From Scilla litardierei (Eukaryota > Streptophyta > Magnoliopsida > Asparagales > Asparagaceae): a stretch of 64,000 bases of DNA. The number at the start of each line of letters is the position of its first letter. Position 1 is the first letter of the stretch. Under the pieces are notes generated by a model, which saw nothing but the letters and a program-made list of their open reading frames with translations, was not told where the DNA came from and searched no databases. Shown here one piece after another: positions 24,461 through 35,443 of the stretch. Made by a program: the position numbers and the translations under genes. The stretch is taken from positions 107,916,837-107,980,836 of the forward strand of contig CM061139.1 of the NCBI GenBank assembly GCA_030789695.1. Direction: 5' to 3'.

Positions 24461-25798
24461 ATTTCCATGATGTTGGAGGGAATTGTTCAAGTTCCCTGAT
24501 GTATCATCAGATTTCTAATTTCCCTATATGTATTTCACACATATAATTTCCCTATATGTATTTCACACATATGCCGGTTCAATTTAACTCAAATTGAACT
24601 GGTTATTTCTAGGTTCAATTTATCTATCTATTCATATTCATATTCATATTGTGATGCTCTCATTGCATAATACATATAGATAGATATTGTAACTCAGAAA
24701 ATTTAATTTAACTGAATATAAATAGATAAATTTAACAATGAGTTAACTGAATAGATAGATAAACTCATGACATGTTTAACAACGCAAAATTTCAAATAAC
24801 AGGATAAATGTAACTCAGGATAAATTTAACTCAAGTTCATTGCGATGTTAAATTGAGTTCTTAGTTCACACAAAAACATTGCGCTGTTAAATTTAACTCA
24901 TTGTTGTTATTTGAATATGAAAATGAATATCAAATATCATGATATGATCCTGAACTCATTACGTTCCAAATTGAGTTCAAATTTGAATCCTATGTTATTG
25001 TTATATCCTGATGTTAAATTGAACCTGAATGCTTTTGTGTGAAATATGAATATGAATATGAATATCAAATAACAGGATATGATCTTGAACTCATTGGGTT
25101 CCAAATTGATTTCAAATTTGAATCCTGATGTGATTGTTATATCCTGATGTTAAATTGAACCTGCATGTTTTTGTGTGAAATATGAATATGTGATGTTTTT
25201 GTGAAATACATATAGGGAAAACTCAGGATATGTGATTATATATTCAATTTCCCTGATGTATGGGTGAACTACATATAGGGAAATTAGATATAGGGAAAAC
25301 TTAGGATATACAAAACCATTTCTCATTTTGAATCCAGATCCTGATGTATCATCATTTTGAATAGTCGAGGGGTGTTATGAGGGCCCTCCACGCAAAGAAA
25401 CAGCCCTCATAATCATCATTTTGAATCCCGATGTTAAATTTCCATGATGTTGGAGGGAATTCTTCAATTTCCCTGATGTATCATCAGATTTCTAATTTCC
25501 TTATATGTATTTCACACATAATTTCCCTATATGTATTTCTAAATTCATTTTTCACACATATAACAAGATTCAAATATATGCAGGTTCAATTTAACTTAGA
25601 TTGAATCTGTTATTTCTAGGTTCAATTTATCTATCTATTGATATTCATATTCATATTGTGATGCTCTCATTGTGCAATACATATAGATAGATATTGTAAC
25701 TCAGAAAATTTAACTGAATATAGATAGATAAATTTAACAATGAGTTAACTGAATATATAGATAAGCTCAGGATATGTTTAACAATGCATAATTTCAAA
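24461..25798. repeat. About 350-bp duplication spaced 1 kb apart, with smaller repeats between
   Basis: 24461-24798 and 25438-25798 share the same order of words (TTCCATGATGTTGGAGGGAA, CCCTATATGTATTTC, GGTTCAATTTATCTATCTAT, ATAGATAGATATTGTAACTC). Between them a unit of about 125 bp is repeated in tandem (about 24945-25190). No coding content. Confidence 0.75.
25375..25412. other. Perfect 10-bp hairpin in AT-rich DNA
   Basis: TTATGAGGGC and GCCCTCATAA flank an 18-nt loop. It is GC-richer than its surroundings. Function unknown. Confidence 0.7.
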
Positions 25799-26454
25799 AT
25801 CTTTCAATGATTCATCGAATCTATGAGTTTCTTTCAATGATTTGCTGTAATAACTCCACAAAATCTTTCTTTAAGCGAATCTTATCACTTGATGGAACAC
25901 ATGTTTCCATGGAATTGACAACCTCCTCACTAACTTTAAAATCGTGTCCATAGTCCAATGTCCAAATTTGAAGAAATAATGTTATAGATTTAGTTGCATT
26001 CACCACTTATCTTGCAACCCTGCACTAATGAATAATCATGTTCTTGAAGCATAAACGCTAAAGAATTGTTTGGGATTACTCTAATTTTTAAACAAAAATT
26101 ATCCTAATCTATAAAAAAAATAAACACAGGGTTAGATTTTTGGGGACTAATTTTTTTGAAAAATTGAATAACAATTATTGTGCTTTGGTTATTATTTTTC
26201 ATTTAAAATTATATAACAAATCATTGGGCATAAAAACTGCTCTTAGGTAAAATAATTTACACCAATTTGCTTCACCTGCCTTTATTAACATGTTGGCAAC
26301 ATGTGTTAATACATAATAAGCTCAATATAAGCAGCGGGAGATCTTATGGAATATTTTTGCTTTGCCAACAACATGTATATCTGTTGCATTCATGCATCAT
26401 GCACTGCTCTTAACTCCTTGCTCGATGCCAGGAAATGCAAAGACAGAATACATA
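25799..26454. other. AT-rich gap
   Basis: No gene, RNA or mobile-element end recognised. Confidence 0.4.
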
Positions 26455-27038
26455 GAACTAAAAAAATTCAGTGAACTAAAATTTTACATTTTATGGGAAT
26501 TAAATTATCGGGAATTACATTTTGGGGAGGAGCTAAACTTTTCGGGGTAATTAAAATATAAAATATTGGTGGAAATAAATTTTTGGGGAAACTAAAATCT
26601 AAAATTTTAAGAGGAACTAAATCTGGAGGTAATTAAATTTTTGGATGGAACTTTTGAGGGAACTAAATCTGGTAGAAATTAATATTTGGGGTAAACTAAA
26701 TTTTTTGAGGGGAACTAAATTCTCTTTGGAAACTAAATTTTGGTAGAAATTAATATTTTTGGAAAGTGAAAATTTAGCTGGAAAAACTCTAAAATTTTGA
26801 AGTGGAACTAAATTTGGAGTGCACTAAATTTTGGGAGAAACTAAAATTTTTGGGGGAACAAAATTCCTTGGGATGAGCTAAATTTTCGGGGGAACTAAGA
26901 TTTTGAGGGGGGGTTTCTAAACTGAATCATGTCCACATTTTTAGGGGAACTAAGATTTTGAGGGGTGAATATGTAAAATGAATTGTGCCCACATTTTCGG
27001 GGGAACTAAGATTTTGAGGGGGAAATATCTAAATTGAA
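26455..27038 (+). repeat. Degenerate GGAACTAAATTTTGGGG repeat tract
   Basis: About 25 imperfect units of roughly 20-25 bp built from GGAACTAAAATTTTGGGG. It runs directly up to the Helitron-type terminus. Confidence 0.75.
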
Positions 27039-27068
27039 CCGTGCCCTACGGGCACGGGTATATACTAG
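27039..27068 (+). mobile_element. Helitron-type 3' terminus
   Basis: A perfect 8-bp stem (CCGTGCCC 27039-27046, GGGCACGG 27050-27057, loop TAC) is followed 7 bp later by CTAG (27065-27068) and then T. This is the textbook plant Helitron end: a GC hairpin just before CTRR, inserted before T. I cannot place the 5' TC end. If it lies upstream of 23391, the SDR exons would be captured gene fragments. Confidence 0.7.
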
Positions 27069-27150
27069 TATATATATATAGTTATGATCTTCCACAACAA
27101 AATGTATTGTTTGTACAGATTTTTATTAATAAAACTTTTCTTTTACCTTT

Positions 27151-27420
27151 ATATATATATATATACACCCAAATATATACCTGAGGTCGACCTCAAGTAG
27201 AAATACATGCGCACCCCCCCCGCTGTTCGGGTGTTTTAAGTATTTTTTATTTTTTTGCAGTAGGTAGATATACTTGTTATGTAGCTCCCCACAAAATTTC
27301 AGGTCAATCCAACACCGTTTGAGCCTCCATTCATCGATTTCAAAAACGTTGTGCAAAACTGTCCAGAATTGCACATGTATTGCTGCCTGAGGTCGACTTT
27401 AGGATATACATACATATATA
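27151..27420. mobile_element. Foldback MITE 3 in TA-rich flanks
   Basis: Inverted arms at about 27176-27213 and 27371-27408 share GTCGACCTCA and AATACATG in matching order. A short (TA)n run is on the left and TA-rich DNA on the right. The interior has AAATTTCAGGTCAATCCAA and TTTGAGCCTCCATTCAT, a layout like AAATTTCAAGG and TTTGAGTCACCATCTAC in MITE 1. Confidence 0.6.
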
Positions 27421-27578
27421 CACACACATGTATATACACATACTCAATACAGTATAATTATGTATATATTCAACACCATATATTTACCATACCACAAGAA
27501 GTACACCAATAACATATACATATACACACATGTATACACCTTTCATACCCATATACATACAATCTCATCCACACATTA
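27421..27578. other. CA/TA-rich flank left of gypsy A
   Basis: Low-complexity ACATATACA-type DNA, no gene. It ends in CATTA at 27574-27578, the presumed left target site of gypsy A; the right partner is not in the window. Confidence 0.5.
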
Positions 27579-29759
27579 TGTAACGACCTGTATTTTTAGG
27601 CGTCTTTAATTTCACGCATTTACTATAGTTGTTCGAGTGTTTTTATCCGAGTGTTTTCTTTTCTACGCGTCGACGCGATCGCGTCTTTGTTTTAAGATTT
27701 TTTTCACCATAACTTAATTAATTACTTTAGCTAATTAACTAGCTAATTTGTTTTACTAATTATCTAATATTTTAGTTAATTATTAATTACTTCTCTTACC
27801 TATTTCCCAACACCGCTTTCATGTTTAACTTCCCATGGCTGGGTTCATCTCCCCGTCATTAATGGAAACCTAATCCGTTGACTACGTATTCTTATACATC
27901 AATCTTCCCCTGCCTCTTCCTTCTTCAAATCATCCATCATCTCTCCTTGCAACACTCATCAGCCCCTTCACAGATTCACAACCAATCAACCAAACCAAAT
28001 TTCCTGCAACCCAAATCAAACACATTCCTTCATCCCTAATCAATTCCCCAAACCAATTTCCTCAAATCAAAACTAAAATTGAAGAGGAGAAAGAGTGAAA
28101 TTGAAACCGAAATCACCAAAATTCACCCACATTGAACCCAATTTCATCCTCCATTCCTCCCCTCCCACTGCGACTGCTCGCTATCGGCGCCGCGCGTGAC
28201 ACCAGAAGACCGCTGGCGCCCTCCTCCCTTGCAGGTCGCCGCTTCCCGCCCCCGTGCGCCGTCGCCTCTGTCGCCCCGCCTCTCGACCGCCGCACCGCCC
28301 TCCAGGCCGTCGACCCCCGCTGCCCTAACCTCGCGCGCAACCCGCTGTGCCCCCGTGCGCGCCTACCTCCCACACTTCACCGCCGTGCCCTAGCCCCCTT
28401 GCACCGCTCATCAGGCCACCGCCCTGTGTCCTTGGCCGCCGCTCCTGTGTCCCCCTTGTGCCGCCCCCTTAGCCCCCGCCCTCGTTGTGCACTCCCTGCA
28501 AGGAGAAGCGAAGAAATGAAAAAAAGAAAGAAGTGGAGAAACGAAGAGACAAAGAGAGGGAGAGGTAAGTTATTAAATAAAGTTAATTTATAATAAGTAA
28601 TTTATATTTATTAATAGTTAAGTTAGTAAATTATATAAGTAAGTTAATAACTTAGTTATATTTTATGCTATAAAGTTTTATTATTAGTTTTGTGTAGCTA
28701 ACTTGTCATGTAACATATGTGAAACAGGTACCCCTACTGCTGAGCAAAATGTGCCTTCCACTACAAGGCAAATCAGTAACTCATTGTACTCTAGATACGG
28801 GTTTTAAAAACAAAAATAAATGCATTCTTAACCTAGTTTTTTCACGTTTTCAAGCTTATTTCATTTGAATGGTTAGATAAGCTAAATTGCACAGTATCAG
28901 ACTACATGACATGCTTGACTGAAAAATGTGACAAACTAAAAATGACTCGTAAATTACAAATATGGTAATACAGACACTTGGGGGTTTGGGTAACTTATAA
29001 TAGCAAGTGTGCGGTAGCGACCAGTCTGATCATTGTTGTTGTTGTCCCGACCTGCCAGTCGGTGACAAATTCACAGACATGAATCACAGAATATCGAGCA
29101 GAATCGTATTTGTTGCACAGATTTGGGTTAACCCGGGTACGCTCACCCGTGGTATCAGGTGGACTTTTGGTTGCTTACCGTACCAAGCTTTATAAGTCAC
29201 GAATCAAGGTTTAGGCACAGTAATACTCTCGTAACCTTGTCATCCATAAAAAGATCTTTTAATTGCCGATAAATTGTGAAAGTTGTAAAACTGCAAAGTT
29301 GTAACTCTATTTTATTTACATGCTCTTTTACTTCTAGTCCATGCTAGTTTGCCATGCTTGTTTATTATTTTAAAAACCATGCTAGATATACTTTGAGTTA
29401 CGTCTGATCCTGGCGACCTTCTCTTTGTGATGGACCCGCTAGATATTTCACAGGTTGAAGAAGTTGCACCAGAAACTGCAGACGCTAAGTTTGCTGTAGA
29501 GTTTGACTAGGAGGAGGCTGGTTACTAAGTGTGAGTGTGAGTGTGGTTATTATTTTATGTACCAGAGTGGCTTGTGTGTGTTTGTATTTGGTTGTATTTC
29601 GTTTCCTGTACGCTGCTAGTTTGTAATATGGTTGTATACCATTTTCATGTATGAGCATTTGGCGTATTCTTGCAACAGAGCATGTATTAACTTCATTGGT
29701 GCCTAGCAGGACTTGCGCATGTTCCAAACAGTAACGGGCCCCGAGAGTGGGTCGTTACA
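27579..29759 (+). repeat. 5' LTR of gypsy A
   Basis: Starts TGTAACGACC and ends GGTCGTTACA, a perfect 10-bp terminal inverted pair; 2181 bp. A GC-rich stretch (28140-28520) produces spurious frames on both strands. Confidence 0.85.
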
Positions 29760-29763
29760 AGTT

Positions 29764-29781
29764 TTGGTGGCCCATGCAGGT
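29764..29781 (+). other. Primer-site region of gypsy A, unusual sequence
   Basis: TGGTGGCCCATGCAGGTC lies 4 bp after the LTR. The LARD has the same word a few bases after its 5' LTR (39540-39565). It is not the usual Met-tRNA complement; I cannot name the tRNA. Confidence 0.5.
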
Positions 29782-29878
29782 CCGCGCTAATTACCACATG
29801 AACGGTACAGGAAGTTCAGAATGTGCCGTATAAAATACTCAATGGAACTGATCAAACCTTATGAAACACATGTAAGCA

Positions 29879-30975
29879 ATGGAAAGGAACACTTCAGGAA
29901 GTAAGGACGGTGCTTTTGGATCAGTGACCAATCACCTGAATGGGGGTCCCAACCAAAATGATGTTGGTAATGGACCCAACAACGGTCCAGACACGACAAC
30001 ATTTTCGACGGCACCATTGTCTGCAGAAGATTGCATGCGGGGCATGTATGCCCTTCATCAGTAGCTTGGACAGGCTTTGGGACAGGCTTTGCATAAGGAG
30101 TCGAAAGCTGACCCGAGTGCTTACCACTTTCGAGCGATGAACTCGAAGACTTTCGCTGGGACCGAGAATCATCTCCAAGCAGAATAATGGCTCAGGAGCA
30201 TCACTGATGATCTAAGGGCATCTCAGATTCGAGAAGAAGCATGGGTGGCTACTGCCAAGAGGCAATTGACTGATGGTGCTCGAGACTGGTAGCAGGCGGT
30301 AGAAGATCGCTTGGGATTACCAATATCGTGGGATGTTTTTACATGAACATTCAATGCTCAGTACTTTTTGCCACATGCAAAGATCATGATGAGGAAGAAG
30401 TTCATCAACCTGAAGCAAGGCTCGATGACTGTGGACAGTATGACGCTGAGTTCTCTAGTCTCAGCAGGTTTACCCCAAAGATGGTTGCAGATCCATTGAC
30501 TCGAGCCTAGCAGTTCTAGCAGGGGCTCAACATTGAGATTCAGAGGAAGATGGTCATTGTTAGTCCGACCACACATGCTGCAGTTCTGACCATTGCTCGT
30601 AATCATGAGATGGTCGAAGTGGAAGCAAAGGAAGAGCTTAGGCTGACAGCATCTGTGAGGCCCCCACCGACCCATGCTGGGCCAAGCAGACGACCACAGA
30701 TGCACCACCCTATTCAGCAGACTCAGTTTAAGAAACTAGGGCAACAGCAGCAGGCCCAACCAGTCTGCCACTTTTGTGGGAAGCCTGGACACTTCAAGTC
30801 TGAGTGTCGAAGTCTTTTAGGCCTTTGTCTGGTTTGTGGGGCGTCTGGACACATGGCTAGGGATTTCCCACATTTTAAGCCACGTGCTCCAGCTCTAGCT
30901 CCAGCTCCTCATACTGCCCCGACTGGGAACACTCCACAGTGTCCCCCTCTACCTCCACAGCAGAGGATGTTTTAG
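29879..30975 (+). pseudogene. Gypsy A gag
   Basis: Starts MERNTSGSKDGAFGS. Then a retrotransposon gag core: HFRAMNSKTFAGTENHLQAE, WLRSITDDLRASQIREEAW, KFINLKQGSMTV, FSSLSRFTPKMVADPLTRA. Then two zinc knuckles, CHFCGKPGHFKSEC (intact CCHC) and CLVCGASGHMARDF (last Cys changed to Phe). In-frame stops occur at 30062-30064 and 30185-30187, among others, and the reading frame shifts within the core. Gag packages the element RNA into cytoplasmic particles; this copy cannot make full-length protein. Confidence 0.85.
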
Positions 30976-31153
30976 CAAGCAAGGCAGCAGCCACCACCGA
31001 AACGCCAGGCTTACACCGTGACCGTCGAAGAGGCCGATGCTATCGGTGAAGTGATCACATGTATATTTCTTGCATAGTTCGTAATTCATTTCTTTCATTA
31101 GCATTGGTTGCTTAGATTAGTGTTTGTAACCAAGGTGTCATACTAGTAGCTGG

Positions 31154-31408
31154 GAAACCTGCCTTCTCATTGTTCGACTTGGGAGCATCACACTACTTTC
31201 TGACGAGTCGATTCGTTCGCACCAACACCATTCCTGTCAAACCTTTAGCATCCTGTTGGAACGTCAACACGGGTGGCAGAGTGATAAAGTCGACTCGTGG
31301 ATATCCTCAATGCCCAGTGGTGATATGTGGGCGAGCATTGTTCACTGACTTCATGATGATAGATATCCCGAACTTTGATGCTGCATTACGGATGGATTGG
31401 TTGGGAAC
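31154..31408 (+). pseudogene. Gypsy A protease, N-terminal part
   Basis: FDLGASHYFLTSRFV matches the retroviral-type aspartic protease active site, where DSGAS is usual; here the second residue is Leu. It ends NFDAALRMDWLGT at the insertion of the solo LTR (31409-33149) and resumes at 33155 with FLATIDC. Confidence 0.75.
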
Positions 31409-33149
31409 TGATTGCATGCGAGGGCATGCACAATCCAAGTAGGATGCACGCGTCCTCCTCCCAAGAGAAGGAGTGTCCAATGCAATATAAACCTGTAAGT
31501 ACGGGGTCAAATCCACAGAGACAAATCATTTCACAATCACAATCTCGATTGGTTAAGGAATGCTAAAAGTGTTGGTACAACCAACTAAACTAACAAGTGT
31601 AATATGAGGGAGTGTGGTGGTAACACGGTCGAGCCAAACCCAAGGTAGGTAGGGTGGAGACCAAAGTATGGAGCTAGTCAAGCAAGGAGAAGTGTGTGGA
31701 ATAGGGTGTCGTTAGGGTCGTGAGTTGATTAGTAATAGGTTCACTCCAAATGAATCAAACCTCGCATCCATTTCAAGGTATGCGGGGTTGTGCATATAGA
31801 TAATGCCATTAAAGCATACCTCCGTTCTACGGCCCCACCAATGGTAATGCACGATTCATTCGTGTGTTGATTAGTGGGTCGAAATCCCTAACTTAAGCTT
31901 GTGAGTCGAGCCTAGCATCTGTGTCAATAGGATGCACGGATTGTGCACGTAGGTGTGACCCTTAGGGTACACCACCGTTCTACGGTCCCACCAAGGGTGG
32001 TGCACTACTCAATGAAACATAGGGCACAACCCATCAATCGACACTATTAGCATCCATTTCAAGGTATGCTAATCCAATTAAATGCAAGATATGAATCATT
32101 ACTAATCAAGCTTACAAACCTTAGCTAATCCCAATTCCACACTCAAATGGCTCTAGGCCTTCATAATGAAAGAAACTTGATAAGCAATTAAGAAAAGCAA
32201 ATAAACATTCGTTACAAGCCAGAAATCAAACAACTATCAGATGAGTCTCACTCTCATTCAACAATCATTCAATAATATTCATTACAAAACAATAGAGCTA
32301 AATGTTACAAGAGAGGGGAAGAGATCACCACACAGAAACCCTAAAACCCAAGCTTTCCCTCTCTTGCTCCTCCTCCAAGCTCTCATAGCCTCCAATGGCC
32401 TCCAACCCTAGCCCTAGCCTTTGGGGAAGAAGATGGGGGGTCTAAACCCCCAATGAAACAGTAACTGGCCGAATCGATCCCCATTACATCGGAGCTTTAG
32501 GGGGTTTAAACCCCTAAAGGATCACATCCTAACCCTCCAAAGAAGCATCCAATGGCCCATATCGACAGGAAAGAAATCGGGTTAAGAAAAACCCATTTCT
32601 CGCAACCCAGATCCGCCAGAAAAACCCGCGACAGGCGACTGTCAAACAACCGTCAGTCGCCTGTCGTTGGTCAGGCAGGCAACTGCTGTGAATTTCACAG
32701 GCGAATGTAAAGGACACAGTCGCCTATCTTTTGTGCTTCAGTCGCCTGCTGCAGAAGTGCAAAAATAACATTAAGTCGGCACTTTTTCGCTCCCTTCAGG
32801 CGGAGATAAACAGTCGACTGCTGTTGAAAGAACAGTCGACTGTCGTTGTAAGGACAGTCGACTGTCCTGGCTCCCAGCTATACTTCTCCATTTACTAGAT
32901 TTTGTCTCCTTCGGGACTCCAGAAAAATCTCAGAAAAATCTGGAAAATCCCCGAGACTCACAGGAGTACCTGAAAACTAGAAGAAGGAGAAAGTAGTCCA
33001 TATAATGTTGTTTTGTGCAAAGAATGTAAATAAGCTCTAATATGAAACATAAAGTGATAATACACTTAACAGAGCAAGATTAAGCCTAATCTTTAGCACA
33101 AAATGGGGGTAGTTAGGGGGTAAATATATACACTTTTCACTACGAATCA
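31409..33149 (-). mobile_element. Solo LTR in gypsy A protease
   Basis: It starts TGATT and ends AATCA, with a perfect target duplication GGAAC (31404-31408 and 33150-33154). The protease frame is continuous if it is removed. Minus is the likely transcript sense: the minus strand begins TGATTCGTAG and has LTR-like pyrimidine tracts. Its U3 holds CAGTCGACTG words at about 32640-32870, like copia B1. No internal region, primer site or gene. The partial LTR at 50631-50914 begins similarly (TGATGAGTGG). Confidence 0.8.
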
Positions 33150-33374
33150 GGAACTTTTCTTGCCACCATCGACTGTTGTTAAAGGAGGGTAGTCTTCGAG
33201 ATCCTTGAACATCGAAAGTTAGAGTTCATAAGTGGAAGCAGATCGGTAGGCCCAGTGGAGTACAGAGCCAGGTCGGCCGAAGCAATAGCAGCCGCAATGG
33301 AAGCTGAACTTGATATACCAGAGGTGGTACGAGAGTTCTTGGATGTGTTTCCAGACGACCTTACAGGTTTGCCT
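33150..33374 (+). pseudogene. Gypsy A pol, protease-RT linker
   Basis: Resumes the protease frame (FLATIDCC, then a stop, FEILEHRKLEFISG) and runs to VVREFLDVFPDDLTG, the conserved start of the gypsy RT domain. Then solo LTR 33375-35443 intervenes. Confidence 0.75.
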
Positions 33375-35443
33375 TGTTGGAAGCGACGATCTAGGATCTC
33401 TAGTTTGATGATGACAAACATGCGTTTCTATTAACATGTGTGATAAGTGTGTTTCAGAAAAGGCAAAGCGTTAAATCCTCAAAATGATGACCAAGTCAAT
33501 CGTTGGAGGAATTGCTATTCGTACAGCAACTTGGAAGAGAGATGAAGGGTTGTTCATAAAGCAAGTGGACTTGGCCAGATAGAAGATGGGATGAATAGTA
33601 TCTCATGGGATGGATTCAAATCAATTTGAGGGATTTGTTCATATCATATTCCATCCATAACTCCTATCCTATTACTAGTCTATACCCCAATTCAAATATT
33701 CAGCTCCTAACTTATATGGATTTGTTTCTATCCTAGTCATCTCCTATTGCCGCACTCCTAATCATCTCCTATATCCGCACCCTCATGCTAAAAAATCTTC
33801 CCTATATTTATCCCTCCTTCCAAAGATGAAAGCATGCAGACAAAGCAAAAGAAAAAGAGAGGAGATCGGCCAACACATCATTGATCAAAACCCTAGTATC
33901 TAGCAGCAAGCAAGCCAAGCCAAAATTCTCTCTTCTCCTCTTAGCCGCAAGTCCCCAAACCAATACCCCAATATTCCTAAACATCTCCAAGGCTATAGTC
34001 ATCTTCCCAAACTCATACAATTGGAGAGCCATATATATATCGTTGTGAAGGAAGAAGATCATCTTACTGTCGCATCGAGTTGAGGAGCAAATTCCCGCGA
34101 GAGATCTCCTTCCTCCCTTATCGTGAGCATCATCAAGGCCAAAGTATTCATCTTGCTTTGAAGAAGAAAGATCGGCATACCAAGCTTGGTTGTCGACTCA
34201 TGCATCCGAGGAGAAGAGCCACACATAGAGTTCATTATCGACCGAAGGAATCAGCCTCTCCATCATGCTCCTTACCATCAACCCAAGAGTCACCGTCGAC
34301 CCATCGAAGAGGTTGAAACGAATTTTGCGGCATCGAAGACCCCGTCAATGTGATCCTCAACCCACAGCTGCTACCAGCGTCAACTTGCAGCACCCACATT
34401 ACCGTTGTCGTCGTCAAGAAGCTGCTGCCGTCGACGAGATCGAGTCACCGCCGGAATTCTCACCTCGACTGTAGCGAGAACAAGCCAACTACGCTGTCGT
34501 AGAGAGTAGCCCAGAACGACGATGCTGCTGCTATGAACCTCAGCCTTCCATCGTGACTTCACCAAGCGCCGTCGAGATCTTCCTGCAGCCACCCTCGCCG
34601 TCGATCAAGCAACTGATAAGCTTCTCGCCTCTGGTGTCAGACCGTCGCTGTTGGAGCTGCTTCACCGTCAGAGTCATTGGAGCGGTTGCCAAGGTCGAAG
34701 AAGTTGAACCCCACGGCAAAGTCAAGTTTGAGTCGGAGAGTAGCTCCCTCCGACGAACTCACGTGTTAGGGCTGCATGAACATGAAAAGGAACGTGAGAA
34801 GCTGACGTGGCTTAATTAAAAGGAGTTGTTGTGCGCACAGACCGAGCTTATATTGGTTTGAACTGGAATTTCTTTGTACACAGATCAGAGTGCTATTCAA
34901 GCCATAACTTGAGATCCAGGAATCAGATCGAGACATCCTTTGCGTCAGAATGGAGATGACGACGTGCTGATTGACAGAGACGACTACACGGAAATGAATT
35001 GAGCATTTCTAAACTCTTTACTCTTTATATTCGTGTATCAGTGTGTTGATCTCTGTAGGGAAAACTTTACCGATATTTGTGTTATTTGGGACTTGTCTGG
35101 TTGTGGCTAGACAAGAGGGTCTTGACGTGTTGTCGTAGTCAAGATATGCATTTACTAGGTTGATAGGGTTCTGTACTTTGTTGAGTGTGGTACAGTCTAG
35201 GTGGAGAGTTGGAGCTAGGACCCCATTGTAGGTGTACAGAAGGAACATATTAATGCTAGTATTTGCTCGAGGCTGGATGTAGGTCGTTGGTGCGATCGAA
35301 TCAGGGTAAATCTGTGTATACTCTGTGATTGTCTTTTATTTACTCTGCTTGTGATTTTAACTGCGTGTGATTTCTCGTGGGTTACGCAAGAATATTTTTA
35401 TAAGCCTATTCATCCCCCTCTAGGTTAGGATCCAGATCTAACA
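33375..35443 (+). mobile_element. Solo LTR in gypsy A, before RT
   Basis: It starts TGTTGGAAG and ends TCTAACA, with target copies TGCCT (33370-33374) and TGCAT (35444-35448), 4 of 5 matching. The RT frame rejoins across it. It ends in a CCCCCTCTAGG-type stretch common before the 3' end of copia LTRs. A TATA-like CCTATATTTA lies at 33801-33810. Repeated CCGTCGA words at 34290-34610 give spurious frames on both strands. 2069 bp. Confidence 0.8.

Noticed and set aside
28113..28593. A 153-residue Pro/Arg-rich frame
   Set aside because: Inside the gypsy A LTR, GC-biased, with equally long antisense frames.
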